Assembly (NCBI RefSeq): GCF_001969815.1
Contig: NZ_MRBK01000004.1
Location: 1-64,000, forward strand
DNA: 64,000 nt
Direction of reading: 5' to 3'
Origin: Bacillus swezeyi
Lineage (GTDB): Bacteria; Bacillota; Bacilli; Bacillales; Bacillaceae
Shown: piece by piece, positions 54,073 through 63,497 of the stretch
Position numbering within the stretch: position 1 is the first letter of the stretch
Layout of the letters: the number at the start of each line of letters is the position of its first letter
Notes under the pieces: model-generated
What the model was told of the DNA's origin: nothing
Seen by the model: the letters and a program-made list of their open reading frames with translations, nothing else
Databases searched by the model: none
Made by a program: the position numbers and the translations under genes

Positions 54073-55080
54073 CTAGCTGTCATATAGTCCAAAGCTTGCC
54101 AGCCAAGCAATGAATACAGTCGGCGCCCCCGTTAAAAACCGCGAATACAGCACCGATGGCACTCCGACTTCAACGGTTTCGACTTCCGCTTCCGCAAGTC
54201 CGAGGCCGACGGGAACAAAGTCTGCGGCAGCTTGTGAATTGATGGCAAATAACGCCGGAAGCGCCAAATTCGGCGGGATGTTCCCTTTTCCGATCTCTAC
54301 GCCGATCAATGAACCGACAACCTGAGCAATGACCGCCCCTGGCCCGAGAAACGGAGAGAGCAGCGGAAAAGAACAAACAAGCGAGATTAATAGGAGCCCG
54401 GGAAGAGAACCTGCAAAAGGAGACAGAAATTGAGCAAAAATGTCGCCGATTCCAGACTCCTTAATCACGCCGATTAACAAAGCGACAAAGGCCATAAATG
54501 GAAGAATCGTTTTGATAACGGTTTCAATCGCCTCCCGGCCCGCCTGGTAGAAAACGCTGACAACGGACCCCATCGCCATCCCGATTCTAGCCATAACGCC
54601 TTTTGGGGCTTGTTGTTCACTAATTTTTTTCTCTGTGCTATAATGGTTTTGTTTATTTACATTATGATTTTCTTTTAGAATATTGGACTGTTCCGGCTCC
54701 TCTTCAGCCTCTTGCAGTTTGATATTCTCTTTTTTTACGCCTGAAACATAAATATCCTCTGTAATATGGGCAGCGAGCGGTCCGCTTTTTCCGGTTGCCA
54801 TGAGATTGATTGTCGGAATTCGTTTTTGCGGATAAAGACCGCAGCGCAGTGTTCCCCCACAGTCAATGATCACGGCGGCCATCTCTTTTTCAGGAACCGT
54901 CGTTTTAAAACCGTCGACAAGCTCACACCCTGTCAGCTCTGCTAAATAGTCAGCGATCTCCGGCTTGTTTCCTCCCGTCACATAAACGATTTTATTTTTC
55001 TGCTCATCAGGGGTGATCAAAAGCGGTCCGCCAAATCCTCCCTGTCCTTTTGAAACGACAACTGAACGATAGGAACTCAT
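54073..55080 (-). CDS. srlE: PTS sorbitol IIBC2 component
   Basis: 335-residue protein. N-terminal IIB part (to about 170) starts with [17 protein letters not shown] and holds the Cys-containing [21 protein letters not shown]. The C-terminal membrane half has [18 protein letters not shown] and ASSTAG-like glycine-rich turns. Fits SrlE of the glucitol PTS family, with a longer charged linker (about residues 105-160). Confidence 0.92.
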   Translation of the reverse strand: MSSYRSVVVSKGQGGFGGPLLITPDEQKNKIVYVTGGNKPEIADYLAELTGCELVDGFKTTVPEKEMAAVIIDCGGTLRCGLYPQKRIPTINLMATGKSGPLAAHITEDIYVSGVKKENIKLQEAEEEPEQSNILKENHNVNKQNHYSTEKKISEQQAPKGVMARIGMAMGSVVSVFYQAGREAIETVIKTILPFMAFVALLIGVIKESGIGDIFAQFLSPFAGSLPGLLLISLVCSFPLLSPFLGPGAVIAQVVGSLIGVEIGKGNIPPNLALPALFAINSQAAADFVPVGLGLAEAEVETVEVGVPSVLYSRFLTGAPTVFIAWLASFGLYDS

Positions 55081-55097
55081 GTTATCAACCGCCCTCC

Positions 55098-55646
55098 TTA
55101 TTTAAGATCTACCGAATCTTTCAATTGAATGCCCTGCTGCTTAGCTGCATATGCTGTCGTCAAATCCGTCACCCAGCCTCTCAGAAAGTTTGTAAAAATA
55201 CCGACTAAAAAATAGCGGAGAGCAAGCTCTGTCGTTTCATGCCCCAAGGTCGTAATGCCGGCGGCAATCCCAAGAAATACGAAAAGTTCGCCGGGATTTA
55301 CATGGGGAAAGAGTCCGTTATGGGTATGACAAGAATAAGAAGCAGCCGCATAATAGCTTGGTTTATATTTCTCCGGCAAAAACTTTCCAAGCGACAGCGT
55401 CATTGGATTTGCAAGCATAAAGGTACCGATGACCGGCAAAACCAGATACCTTGTCAAAGGGTTTTTTCCGGATTTTTTGGCAAGCATTTCAACGCGTCTT
55501 TCTCCAATCAGACGTATGAGCGCATTCATGGCGACAAGCAGCATAATTAATAAAGGAACGATGTCTGTAAGCATGCTGACAAAAACCTCTCCGCCATGTC
55601 TGAACAAATCCATAAACTTCTCTGCAAGCCCTGTTACGTTTTTCAT
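55098..55646 (-). CDS. srlA: PTS sorbitol IIC component
   Basis: 182-residue membrane protein with about four hydrophobic segments; [35 protein letters not shown] and [19 protein letters not shown] are the glucitol IIC marks. Overlaps gutM by four bases. Confidence 0.92.
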   Translation of the reverse strand: MKNVTGLAEKFMDLFRHGGEVFVSMLTDIVPLLIMLLVAMNALIRLIGERRVEMLAKKSGKNPLTRYLVLPVIGTFMLANPMTLSLGKFLPEKYKPSYYAAASYSCHTHNGLFPHVNPGELFVFLGIAAGITTLGHETTELALRYFLVGIFTNFLRGWVTDLTTAYAAKQQGIQLKDSVDLK

Positions 55647-56086
55647 ATTTCACCTCTTTTTTTCGTATGAACACTCATTATTTTTTGAAGCAATGATTTC
55701 TTTGGCGGAATATCACCCCCTTTAGTGATGATGTCAAATGTTCTCAAGGCATCTTCTATTGCAAGTCTTGTCAGACGGTCATGCGGAGCAATATCATCCG
55801 GCCCGATTTTGAGCAAATATTTCCCCTCAAATCCTTTTAAAGGCCTGATCCTTGAAAAAACCGTCACTCCCTGCATTTTGGATGCCCGAAGAATTTTGTT
55901 TCGCTTATCAATGACAAACAGAACGACCGTACCGGCTCTGAATAGCCCGGTCCGCCTTCCGACAGCAACCCTTCCCAACTTCCTGTATTCCGCAAATGTT
56001 TGATTAAAATGCCTGATTTGCCAAAAACCAAAGATGCTTTGGAGAAGCCAGGCTATCCCAATGGTGATGATAAAATAAAAGATCAT
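55643..56086 (-). CDS. gutM: Glucitol operon activator GutM
   Basis: 147-residue GutM/SrlM-family protein. One N-terminal membrane helix (about 2-20) followed by [32 protein letters not shown], the family core. In E. coli GutM activates the glucitol operon. Stop and start overlap its neighbours by four bases. Confidence 0.88.
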   Translation of the reverse strand: MIFYFIITIGIAWLLQSIFGFWQIRHFNQTFAEYRKLGRVAVGRRTGLFRAGTVVLFVIDKRNKILRASKMQGVTVFSRIRPLKGFEGKYLLKIGPDDIAPHDRLTRLAIEDALRTFDIITKGGDIPPKKSLLQKIMSVHTKKRGEI

Positions 56087-57045
56087 TTTTGATTCTTCAC
56101 CTCCTCGGCGATTTCTCTCGCTGTTTCGGCAGTTGTCACCAATATGTTGATATAGCCGCCTTTTGCCGCTCCTATAATTGAAGGAACCTTTTCATGGGAC
56201 TCAGCGAGACCGATAGAATACTCCAGATTCTTCAGCCTATTGATGTCTATTGCGATGGTTCTGTCATTAATCTCCGTCTCTATTAATTGTCCTGTACGGT
56301 CAAAAAAACGGGAGCATATATCTCCGACAGCATGTTTCTCTTTTAAACACTCCATATCTTGATCCCCGTAAAACCCGGTCCAGATCATGTTCGAAGAACT
56401 AAGCGGCGCTCCGATTCCCACAGCTGCCACGGTAAGACTGTTCCATAGATTTTCGATTTTTTTGAAATAGTGGGATTTCACGATTTCGTCTTTCGTTTCC
56501 TTTTTTTCAACGACTGCCGCCGCATCGATAAAGTGCGGGGTGCCTCCAAAGTCGCTGGCGATAGAGTAAACGATGCTGTTCACATGATATTTCGTATCCA
56601 TTGCTCCGGGACCGCCGACAAGCGGAACAAAAGAAGCGCTCCGTTTTTTCACGCCGTGGAATTCTCCGATCATTCCCGCCATCGTCGTCCCCCAGGCAAA
56701 ACCGACTGTATCTCCGTCTTTAACGACGCGTTTTAAAATATCTGCGCCTGCTTTGCCGACGATTTTTTTCTTTTCTTCTTCTGCCTGCCCTGGATTCGTC
56801 TCACAAATGTATACTTCTCTAAGTCCCAGGAGCTGTTCAAGTTGGCGTTCCAAATCGTAATGTGCTCCGACATGATCATCAATTGTAATTTTGACGATCC
56901 CTTCCTCCCTCGCTTTTTTCAGCATGCGCCCGACAGTTGTCCTGTATATTCCCGTCGCTTTTGCAATCTGGCTTTGTGTCAGATCTTCTTCGTAATACAT
57001 TTTGCAAATTTTAATCAAAAGGCGTTTATCATCCTTCATTTCCAT
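56083..57045 (-). CDS. SorC-family sugar-sensing regulator
   Basis: 320-residue regulator. N-terminal sigma-like helix-turn-helix (KMYYEEDLTQSQIAKATGIYRTTVGRMLKKAREEGIVKI pattern) and a SorC/DeoR sugar-phosphate domain (VGFAWGTTMAGM, GGPGAMDTKYHVN, VGIGAP). ATG at 57045 follows AAGGGTGATC; upstream in-frame codons lie inside operator and promoter. First gene of the operon, so it is autoregulated through the tandem sites upstream. Confidence 0.88.
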   Translation of the reverse strand: MEMKDDKRLLIKICKMYYEEDLTQSQIAKATGIYRTTVGRMLKKAREEGIVKITIDDHVGAHYDLERQLEQLLGLREVYICETNPGQAEEEKKKIVGKAGADILKRVVKDGDTVGFAWGTTMAGMIGEFHGVKKRSASFVPLVGGPGAMDTKYHVNSIVYSIASDFGGTPHFIDAAAVVEKKETKDEIVKSHYFKKIENLWNSLTVAAVGIGAPLSSSNMIWTGFYGDQDMECLKEKHAVGDICSRFFDRTGQLIETEINDRTIAIDINRLKNLEYSIGLAESHEKVPSIIGAAKGGYINILVTTAETAREIAEEVKNQK

Positions 57046-57062
57046 ATGATCACCCTTTTCCA

Positions 57063-57098
57063 TTGCACATTTGTGCAAATATTGAACATTTGTTGTGT
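57063..57098. promoter_or_regulatory. Tandem operators for the SorC-type regulator
   Basis: TTGCACATTTGTGCAA (57063-57078), a perfect seven-base inverted repeat around TT. A degenerate second copy TTGAACATTTGTTGTG starts 19 bases further up, two helical turns away. Confidence 0.65.
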
Positions 57099-57110
57099 AT
57101 TCGCTTACAT
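57096..57110 (-). promoter_or_regulatory. CcpA cre site at the gut promoter
   Basis: Minus strand ATGTAAGCGAATACA matches cre WTGNAANCGNWNNCW at every fixed base. It overlaps the -10 end and the predicted start site. Confidence 0.75.
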
Positions 57111-57137
57111 TATACATATGAGAATTTTCTGAGTCAA
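57109..57137 (-). promoter_or_regulatory. Sigma-A promoter of the sorbitol operon
   Basis: Minus strand TTGACT, 17 bases, TATAAT. Near-perfect; start predicted near 57102. Confidence 0.9.
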
Positions 57138-57163
57138 TTTAAATTTGTCTTTTTTTTGTCCAA

Positions 57164-57192
57164 ATAAAAAAACCGGTCGTAAAAGACCGGCT
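57164..57192 (-). terminator. Terminator of ssbB
   Basis: GCCGGTC/GACCGGT stem followed by seven T on the minus strand. Confidence 0.8.
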
Positions 57193-57265
57193 ATAAAGGG
57201 GATAAAACGGGGAGTTGATTGATTTTATATAAGAAAGGGGGTATAGAGGGCATCATTTTACTTCT

Positions 57266-57607
57266 CTAAGCGTCAGCGGATTCACGGGGCTTTTCACCCA
57301 AAAACCGTACTGAGCGGGCAACAACTTCTGTTTTAAAGACGCGCTTCCCTTCTGAATCAACATCATTTCGGGTCTGAATTCTTCCATTCAGACCGATGAT
57401 TGATCCTTTTCTGCAATATTCGGCTGTATTCTCAGCCGTTTTGCGCCACAGTGTACAATTGACAAAGTCCGTTTCAATTTCGCCGCCGGCATTTTTGAAA
57501 TGCCTGCTGACAGCCAAGATAATATTCGCAACCGGGACACCGTTAGATGTATGGCGAAGCTCCGGGTCTTTTGTTAAACGCCCGACCAGCATGATCTGAT
57601 TAAACAT
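57266..57607 (-). CDS. ssbB: Competence single-stranded DNA-binding protein SsbB
   Basis: 113-residue OB-fold SSB (B. subtilis SsbB 113). Opens FNQIMLVGRLTKDPELRHTSNGVPVANIILAVSR and lacks the Gly-rich linker and acidic tip of the replicative SSB. Protects incoming DNA in transformation; ComK-controlled in B. subtilis. One imperfect ComK box (AAAA-N5-TTTC) lies at 57694-57706. Confidence 0.9.
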   Translation of the reverse strand: MFNQIMLVGRLTKDPELRHTSNGVPVANIILAVSRHFKNAGGEIETDFVNCTLWRKTAENTAEYCRKGSIIGLNGRIQTRNDVDSEGKRVFKTEVVARSVRFLGEKPRESADA

Positions 57608-57709
57608 TTTGTCCCTCCCTTCATATTCGATATCCCCAGTTTATAAGAGAAGAGCTTTCAAGAAAAATGCAGATAAAAGGAAAATAGTTTATCAAAACTT
57701 GCTTTCTTA

Positions 57710-58081
57710 TTATAATTTTTGTTTTTTCTTCCCACTAATTATGAACATCATTTCTTTTTTATTTGAGAAATACGTATTTTTTAAAAACTGCAAGAAAACA
57801 GGAGATGCCAGCCACTGATCAGAATACAAGCGGACATATGAGCCTCCGTCCCAAGCGTATTGCCGAAATGACAATTCTTTTTCTTTAAATGCGGCGTGAA
57901 ATTCGTATATCTCCATCTTATCCTTTGTCACATAACGAAAGACAATGCTTTCATGGTCACGCATATCAATCTCATACTTTTTGTTTCCGGCCAAAAAGCG
58001 AATCAAAGGTCTATATTGAAGACAGTCAGCAGCTGGATTGTTGTTTATCACCAATACTTCCTTTAAGTAAAAATGGTTCAT
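57710..58081 (-). CDS. ywpG: Hypothetical protein YwpG
   Basis: 123-residue soluble protein of unknown function (B. subtilis YwpG is similar in size and place, between ssbB and ywpF). No membrane segment or known motif; mid-region VFRYVTKDKMEIYEFHAAFK looks beta-rich. Single gene, divergent from ywpF. Confidence 0.75.
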   Translation of the reverse strand: MNHFYLKEVLVINNNPAADCLQYRPLIRFLAGNKKYEIDMRDHESIVFRYVTKDKMEIYEFHAAFKEKELSFRQYAWDGGSYVRLYSDQWLASPVFLQFLKNTYFSNKKEMMFIISGKKKQKL

Positions 58082-58252
58082 AAGTCACCTCCTGCTCAAT
58101 ATCACCTAAAGTATAAATAAAAACAAAGCATTATAAAATACTTTTTGAAAAATTTAAAATAAGAGGATCAATCATGCAGCCGCTGTTTAGGAGCTCTCAT
58201 ATTGAATGTGATATAATGGTTATATAACTAAGGAAGCTTGTGAGGTGATAGG

Positions 58253-58666
58253 ATGAAAACCTTTAGGCTTATTGATTTAAAAATCGTCCGCCAGGATGAG
58301 ACATCAAAACGGCTCGAGGAGTTCCCGCTGATCGACGGCCTGATTATTAATAAGGAAGACGGAGAAAACCATTGGATGGCCGAGGGGCTTGTCTCAAAGG
58401 AATACCGGTATTTTTTTGAATACCTTCTGCAGGAAGGCAAAGAAGTGAAAGCATATGTGACGATTACTAAAAAAAGCAATCGGCCGGCACAGCTTCTGGC
58501 AAAGGTTAAAAACATCACGGTTCTCGGTGAACATGTTTCCGTTTTATTGGATGGCAAAATGGTCAGTTCCAAGTTGAGGAAGGATTCCGACAAGATTTTA
58601 GAAGGGTTGATGAAGGAAGGATATTCCGGAGATCGGCTTCTAGAAGCGTTCAAACAAAATATATAG
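58253..58666 (+). CDS. ywpF: YwpF-family protein
   Basis: 137-residue soluble protein (B. subtilis YwpF 136). Begins MKTFRLIDLKIVRQDE; mixed alpha/beta with a basic ITKKSNRPAQLLAKVKNI stretch. AGGTGATAGG ribosome site; TATAAT at 58212-58217 lacks a good -35. Function unknown. Confidence 0.8.
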   Translation: MKTFRLIDLKIVRQDETSKRLEEFPLIDGLIINKEDGENHWMAEGLVSKEYRYFFEYLLQEGKEVKAYVTITKKSNRPAQLLAKVKNITVLGEHVSVLLDGKMVSSKLRKDSDKILEGLMKEGYSGDRLLEAFKQNI

Positions 58667-58698
58667 GAAAGGCTGTCTGGGAAACGACAGCCTTTTTG
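58667..58698. terminator. Convergent terminator ywpF/mscL
   Basis: AAAGGCTGTC/GACAGCCTTT stem with an eight-base loop and a T-run on the plus strand. Confidence 0.88.
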
Positions 58699-58709
58699 TC
58701 CGCGTTTTT

Positions 58710-59093
58710 TTAAGATTGCTTCGACTGCTCTTTTAATAGATCGCGAATTTCTTTGAGCAATTCTTCCTGAGGATCTGGCACAGGTTCCTCTTCCTTCGCG
58801 TCTTCCTTCTTCTTCAATTTTGAGATATAGCGGATGAAAAGAAAAATCGAAAACGAAATGATAAAGAAGTTCACAATCGACTGAATGAATAGCCCGTACT
58901 TTACATCAGCATCGCCAAATGTAAATGAAAGCTCCGAAAAATCCAAACCTCCAAGCAGAAGACCCAGTATAGGCATAATCAAATCATTGACAAGCGAAGT
59001 CACGATTTTCCCAAAGGCGCCTCCGATAATAACCCCTATTGCGAGATCGATTACATTTCCTCGGATCGCAAAGCTTCTAAAATCTTTCCACAT
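58710..59093 (-). CDS. mscL: Large-conductance mechanosensitive channel
   Basis: 127-residue Msc[42 protein letters not shown] is the canonical first helix; the second helix is about 68-92, then a charged tail. Releases solutes on hypo-osmotic shock. Start at 59093 matches the family N-terminus. Confidence 0.95.
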   Translation of the reverse strand: MWKDFRSFAIRGNVIDLAIGVIIGGAFGKIVTSLVNDLIMPILGLLLGGLDFSELSFTFGDADVKYGLFIQSIVNFFIISFSIFLFIRYISKLKKKEDAKEEEPVPDPQEELLKEIRDLLKEQSKQS

Positions 59094-59160
59094 AAAAGGA
59101 TCACCTTTTCCTTTCGTTATAAAAAACAAATGGGTTCATGCTAAACCCATCTGCTCAGTA

Positions 59161-59595
59161 TTATTCCTGTTTTTCTCCAAGAGAAAACATCAGCTCGGCC
59201 TCACAAACGACTTCGCCGTCTACCTTTGCGACGCCTTTTCCTTTGCCGATTGAACCGCGGAAACGGAGCACTTCAAGTTCAAGGTGCAGCTGGTCGCCCG
59301 GTTTGACTTGCTTTTTGAAACGGCAGCTGTCAATCCCCGCAAAGAACGCGAGTCTTCCGCGGTTTTCCTCCTTCATCAGAAGCGCCACAGCTCCGATTTG
59401 CGCGAGCGCTTCAACAATCAAAACACCCGGCATCACCGGATAATTCGGAAAATGGCCGCTAAAAAATTCTTCATTAACCGTGACATTTTTATAACCTGCA
59501 GCCCGCTTCCCTTCCTCTACTTCTGTCACCCGGTCAATGAGCAAAAAGGGATAACGGTGGGGAATAATTTCTTTAATTTGCTGAGCATCAAGCAT
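59161..59595 (-). CDS. fabZ: 3-hydroxyacyl-ACP dehydratase FabZ
   Basis: 144-residue hot-dog enzyme of fatty-acid elongation. [34 protein letters not shown] with catalytic His and Glu. ATG at 59595 with AAGGAG 11 bases upstream gives the family N-terminus. Confidence 0.94.
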   Translation of the reverse strand: MLDAQQIKEIIPHRYPFLLIDRVTEVEEGKRAAGYKNVTVNEEFFSGHFPNYPVMPGVLIVEALAQIGAVALLMKEENRGRLAFFAGIDSCRFKKQVKPGDQLHLELEVLRFRGSIGKGKGVAKVDGEVVCEAELMFSLGEKQE

Positions 59596-59877
59596 CGCCT
59601 TGACATCTCCTTTTTTGAGAAATATGTATAGAACAATGTTTCGGTGCCTCATTCTGTACATCTGGAAGTATATTATGAAACGGAATCTTTTTCAACAGAA
59701 GATGTCAAACAAGCTCTGCCGACCCTGTTTGAAGGCGGCGTTTGAATGATTCGAGCCCCAGGCTTAACCGCCAAAAGCCGGCTTCAAAAGGCCCGGACCG
59801 TTCTCTCGGGATAAAGCTGTCCGTTCTTTCAAGACGATCACGAACGTCTCAAAAACACAGGCACAGCATGCCGTAAC
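59596..59877. other. fabZ-flhP intergenic region; rapD absent
   Basis: About 280 bases with no gene. B. subtilis has rapD here. Several GC-rich inverted segments occur near 59730-59850 but no clear family was recognised. Confidence 0.4.
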
Positions 59878-59917
59878 AAAAAAAGAGCAGACGGGCCTGA
59901 CCCGCGTCTGCTCTTTT
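59878..59917 (-). terminator. Terminator of flhOP
   Basis: Perfect stem AAAAGAGCAGACG/CGTCTGCTCTTTT, ten-base loop, A/T runs on both sides. Confidence 0.92.
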
Positions 59918-59927
59918 CTTCAATATA

Positions 59928-60755
59928 TCAGCGCACTGAATTGATGAGTCCCATCATTTGATCACCCATCGAGATCGCACGCGAATTCATTTGATAAGAC
60001 CGCTGCGAGGAAATCAAATCACTCATTTCTTTTGAAACATCTACATTGGACGATTCAAGAAAGCCTTGTTTTATCGAGACATCCTGCCGTCCCGCCCCGT
60101 TTAAATTGATGAGAGCCGTGTCTCTCAAATCATCGCGGACAGAAAAAAGATTGCTCCCTGCCTCTGCCAGAGCCTGAGGTTTGACTGCCTGGGCAATGCC
60201 TAAGCTGAAGCTTAAAGGCGCTTCGTTTTGATTGCCTGATGATACGGTAACCGTCCCGCTTCCGTCAATTTGAAAATTTTTGTAGCGCTGGTTGAAGCGG
60301 ATGGCATTGCCGTTCTCATCGAGCACAGGATGCCCTTCTTTCGTCACCAGCTGCAGCTGGTCGGCATTTCCAGCTGCAGGTGCCAAATAAAATGCGCCAT
60401 CCCTTGTATATTGGACTTCTCCGTCGACATCAACCTGGAAGTATTGGTAAGGGGAAGTCAGAGCGATATCAAGCTCTCGTCCCGTTTCCTTTATGCTCCC
60501 TTGTTTATGTGTCAACTGGTCTGTCAACACAGCTCCGACGCCAACCCGAAGTCCCGGCGGCGTCTTTCTGCTTTCTGCCACTTCATTGTTTTTCTCATTC
60601 ACCTGTTCAATCTGCTGTCTGACAAGCTCCGAAAAGCTCGTGTTTTTCGCTTTATATCCCGTCGTGTCTGTGTTTGCAAGGTTATGGCTGATATGATCAA
60701 TCTGTTTTTGCAGCTGATTCATTGTGTTTGAAGCCGTTATCATGGATCTAAGCAT
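59928..60755 (-). CDS. flhP: Flagellar rod/hook-basal-body protein FlhP
   Basis: 275-residue FlgF/FlgG-type rod protein. N-terminal ANTMNQLQKQIDHISHNLANTDTTGYK and C-terminal GFLESSNVDVSKEMSDLISSQRSYQMNSRAI heptad segments that build the rod. GGAGG ribosome site. Second gene after flhO. Confidence 0.9.
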   Translation of the reverse strand: MLRSMITASNTMNQLQKQIDHISHNLANTDTTGYKAKNTSFSELVRQQIEQVNEKNNEVAESRKTPPGLRVGVGAVLTDQLTHKQGSIKETGRELDIALTSPYQYFQVDVDGEVQYTRDGAFYLAPAAGNADQLQLVTKEGHPVLDENGNAIRFNQRYKNFQIDGSGTVTVSSGNQNEAPLSFSLGIAQAVKPQALAEAGSNLFSVRDDLRDTALINLNGAGRQDVSIKQGFLESSNVDVSKEMSDLISSQRSYQMNSRAISMGDQMMGLINSVR

Positions 60756-60803
60756 TGTGTTTTAACATCCTCCATTTAGTTCGCTGGAAACAGCTCATTC
60801 GCC

Positions 60804-61646
60804 TTATCCGATCCTTCCAATTTCGTTCGCCGCTTTATCCATGCTTTTATCATAAGCCTGAAGGACTTTTTGGTTGGCTTCGAACGAACGGTAAGCAGCA
60901 GTCATTTCCGTATAATCTCTTGTGATATCAACATTCGACCGTTCCGTCATCCCCTGTTTGACGGAGTAATTGACATTGGGGTTTTCAGCTGCGCTCGGCA
61001 GCTCTCCTCCATTTTCAGTCCGATACAAATCATTTCCTTCTCTTGCTACATTTCTTGTATCGAGCGCGATTCTCACATCAATTCTTCCAAGGTTTTGTCC
61101 GTTTTCAGACACAGTGCCGTCTTCAGCAACTTGAAAGTTCTCGCTTCCCACGGTGATCGGCCGGCCGTCTGTGGAAAGAACGGCATGTCCGTTAATCGTC
61201 AGTTCATTATTTTCATTTAGCGAAAAGCGGCTGCTTCGTGAATAGCGAATATCTCCATTCTCGAGCCGGACAGCATAAAACAAGGCGGCTTTATCGTTCG
61301 TTTGTTCATTGACCGGGATTTCCGCTTCACTGATCGCAATATCTGTCGGCTCATTTGTGCTTTGCAGATCGCCTTGTGAAAATTGCGGCTTCAGTTCCTG
61401 CATATAAACGCCAGTGTTGATAGATCCGATGGGTGTCTGTTTTGAAAATGAACGGGAGCCGCTGCCCATTTGAACAGAATCTGATTCCATCCGGCTCAGA
61501 AGCATGTCAGGAAAGGAGCGAATTGAGCCTTGGTCTTCTTTATAACCCGGTGTATTCGCATTTGCTATATTATTCGTCAGCATTTCCGTACGGCGCTGCT
61601 GGGTGATCATAGCGGAAGTTGCTGTATAAAGTCCTTTTAACATCAT
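60804..61646 (-). CDS. flhO: Flagellar rod/hook-basal-body protein FlhO
   Basis: 280-residue paralogue of FlhP: LYTATSAMITQQRRTEMLTNNIANANTPGYK at the N-terminus and GMTERSNVDITRDYTEMTAAYRSFEANQKVL at the C-terminus. GAGGTG ribosome site. A sigma-D promoter lies upstream. Confidence 0.9.
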   Translation of the reverse strand: MMLKGLYTATSAMITQQRRTEMLTNNIANANTPGYKEDQGSIRSFPDMLLSRMESDSVQMGSGSRSFSKQTPIGSINTGVYMQELKPQFSQGDLQSTNEPTDIAISEAEIPVNEQTNDKAALFYAVRLENGDIRYSRSSRFSLNENNELTINGHAVLSTDGRPITVGSENFQVAEDGTVSENGQNLGRIDVRIALDTRNVAREGNDLYRTENGGELPSAAENPNVNYSVKQGMTERSNVDITRDYTEMTAAYRSFEANQKVLQAYDKSMDKAANEIGRIG

Positions 61647-61796
61647 TTCACCTCAAATATGTGTAATGACTCCAGATGAAGAGCCTGGAGCTGTAAGGAA
61701 AACCAAGAGTTTTTTATAACCTTGGCTCGTTGGAGAAAATTTCACTTGCCGATCAGGAACATTTGTTCTATAATAACATTCAAATATCTATTCTTT

Positions 61797-61822
61797 TTAT
61801 CGGCAGCTTTTCGTTTCCTTTA
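61797..61822 (-). promoter_or_regulatory. Sigma-D promoter of flhOP
   Basis: Minus strand TAAA, 14 bases, GCCGATAA: exact -35 and seven of eight to GCCGATAT. Placed between the mbl terminator and flhO. Confidence 0.88.
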
Positions 61823-61834
61823 AAGCTTTTACAT

Positions 61835-61863
61835 CAAAAAACCTCATTCTAAAAGAATGAGGC
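61835..61863 (-). terminator. Terminator of mbl
   Basis: Stem CCTCATTCT/AGAATGAGG with loop TTT and six T on the minus strand, just upstream of the flhO promoter. Confidence 0.88.
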
Positions 61864-61870
61864 CCTTTGA

Positions 61871-62872
61871 TTAGCTCAGTTTGCGTTTTGGAAGCTTGTC
61901 CATGTTATCAAGCATGACGCCTGTACCGACCGCCACACAATCCATCGGATTCTCAGCAACGAGCACCGGAACTTTAAGCTCTTCTGCAAGAAGCTGGTCA
62001 AGACCGTTTAGCAGTGCACCGCCTCCTGTGATGATAACGCCTCTGTCAATGATGTCTGCTGAAAGTTCAGGCGGTGTTCTTTCAAGCACTTGTTTGGCAG
62101 CCTGCACGATAACAGATACAGATTCGCGAAGCGCTTCTTCAACTTCTTTGCTCGTTACCGTAATAGTTCTCGGCAAGCCAGAGACCATGTCACGGCCGCG
62201 GATAGAGATTTCCTCATGACGTGCGTCTGGGAAAACAGTTGCGACTTTAATCTTAATGTCTTCAGCTGTCCGTTCACCTATTAACAGTTTGTATTCACGT
62301 TTGATATAGTTTAGTATTTCAAGATCAAACTTGTCCCCAGCCATTTTAATAGAAGAGGCGGTGACAATATCGCCCATTGAGATGACTGCGACATCTGTCG
62401 TTCCACCGCCGATATCCACTACCATATTCCCGCTTGGCTGAAAAATATCCATCCCTGCGCCGATTGCGGCTACCTTTGGCTCTTCTTCAAGGTACACATG
62501 CTTTCCGCCGCTTTTTTCAGCAGCTTCTTTAATAGCCTTCTGCTCGACAGACGTAATATTTGTAGGGCAGCAAATCAGCATGCGGGGCTTTGAGAAAAGA
62601 CCTTTTACATTCAACTTGTTAATGAAATGTTTCAGCATGGCTTCTGTTACTTCAAAATCTGCAATAACGCCGTCTTTTAATGGACGTATCGCAACAATAT
62701 TCCCAGGTGTACGTCCTACCATTCTCCTTGCTTCTTCACCAACAGCGAGCACTTTACCATTGTTTTTGTCCAGAGCAACGACTGATGGTTCATTTAAGAC
62801 AATACCTTTTCCTTTGACATGGATCAGCACATTTGCTGTACCAAGGTCAATACCAATATCCCTTGCAAACAT
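61871..62872 (-). CDS. mbl: MreB-like cell-shape protein Mbl
   Basis: 333-residue bacterial actin. Phosphate-1 loop GIDLGTANVLIHVKGKGIV, phosphate-2 VVDIGGGTTDVAVISMGDIV, adenosine loop TGGGALLNGLDQLL. Guides peptidoglycan synthesis along the cylinder. Position between flhO and spoIIID identifies it as Mbl rather than MreB. Confidence 0.95.
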   Translation of the reverse strand: MFARDIGIDLGTANVLIHVKGKGIVLNEPSVVALDKNNGKVLAVGEEARRMVGRTPGNIVAIRPLKDGVIADFEVTEAMLKHFINKLNVKGLFSKPRMLICCPTNITSVEQKAIKEAAEKSGGKHVYLEEEPKVAAIGAGMDIFQPSGNMVVDIGGGTTDVAVISMGDIVTASSIKMAGDKFDLEILNYIKREYKLLIGERTAEDIKIKVATVFPDARHEEISIRGRDMVSGLPRTITVTSKEVEEALRESVSVIVQAAKQVLERTPPELSADIIDRGVIITGGGALLNGLDQLLAEELKVPVLVAENPMDCVAVGTGVMLDNMDKLPKRKLS

Positions 62873-63056
62873 CTATCTATATCCTCCTCGAAATCTGTTT
62901 CACAGCAATATCCACATTCTGCCCTAATTATATATTTTATCATAAATATTAGAAAAAAAAGCGTTATTGTTAAAGTTCTTCACAAAATTTTGTGGCTTTT
63001 TACGGAGGATACCGGGAAATTCTGAAAAACATTGCTCATATCTGGTTCATTATTCC

Positions 63057-63332
63057 TTATTGGACAGGCTCCCTTTCAAGGATTTCATCTTTCTTATATT
63101 TCAATTTTGTTGCTTCTCCGCCCCGCAAATGTCTGATTGATTTATGATAATCAAGAATTCCCTTTACTTCATTGGCTAAATCAGGATTAATTTCAGGCAG
63201 CCTTTCTGTCAAATCCTTGTGAACGGTACTTTTGGAAACACCAAACTCCTTCGCTATTACACGAACCGTTTTTTTCGTCTCCACGATGTACTTCCCTATC
63301 TTGATTGTTCGCTCTTTGATGTAATCGTGCAC
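63057..63332 (-). CDS. spoIIID: Sporulation regulator SpoIIID
   Basis: 91-residue mother-cell transcription factor (B. subtilis 93). HTH VRVIAKEFGVSKSTVHKDLTERLPEI near 23-48 and a basic tail. GTG start behind GGGAGG. Preceded by the small usd ORF and a sigma-E promoter. Confidence 0.94.
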   Translation of the reverse strand: MHDYIKERTIKIGKYIVETKKTVRVIAKEFGVSKSTVHKDLTERLPEINPDLANEVKGILDYHKSIRHLRGGEATKLKYKKDEILEREPVQ

Positions 63333-63346
63333 ACCACTCGACCTCC

Positions 63347-63457
63347 CTAAAATGGATGTGAGAAGTGTGAAATGAGATCCGTTTTATGAAAGAAATCACT
63401 ATTTGCGCTGTTTCTCCGTTTTATGCTTTTCCAAGTAGAATTTTGAAATACGCCCAC
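63347..63457 (-). CDS. usd: Upstream ORF usd
   Basis: GTG-started ORF of 36 residues (MGVFQNSTWKSIKRRNSANS...HFSHPF) with GGTGAGG before it, ending 14 bases before spoIIID. B. subtilis usd is also 36 codons long, as I recall, and its translation is needed for spoIIID expression. Confidence 0.75.
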   Translation of the reverse strand: MGVFQNSTWKSIKRRNSANSDFFHKTDLISHFSHPF

Positions 63458-63497
63458 GATCCCTCACCTCAAACACTCTCTTTGTTAGGTTTGTATC

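Noticed and set aside
57681-57706. ComK K-box pair before ssbB
   Set aside because: Only one near-match (AAAA-N5-TTTC) is seen and no second box at a standard spacing, so not listed as a feature.
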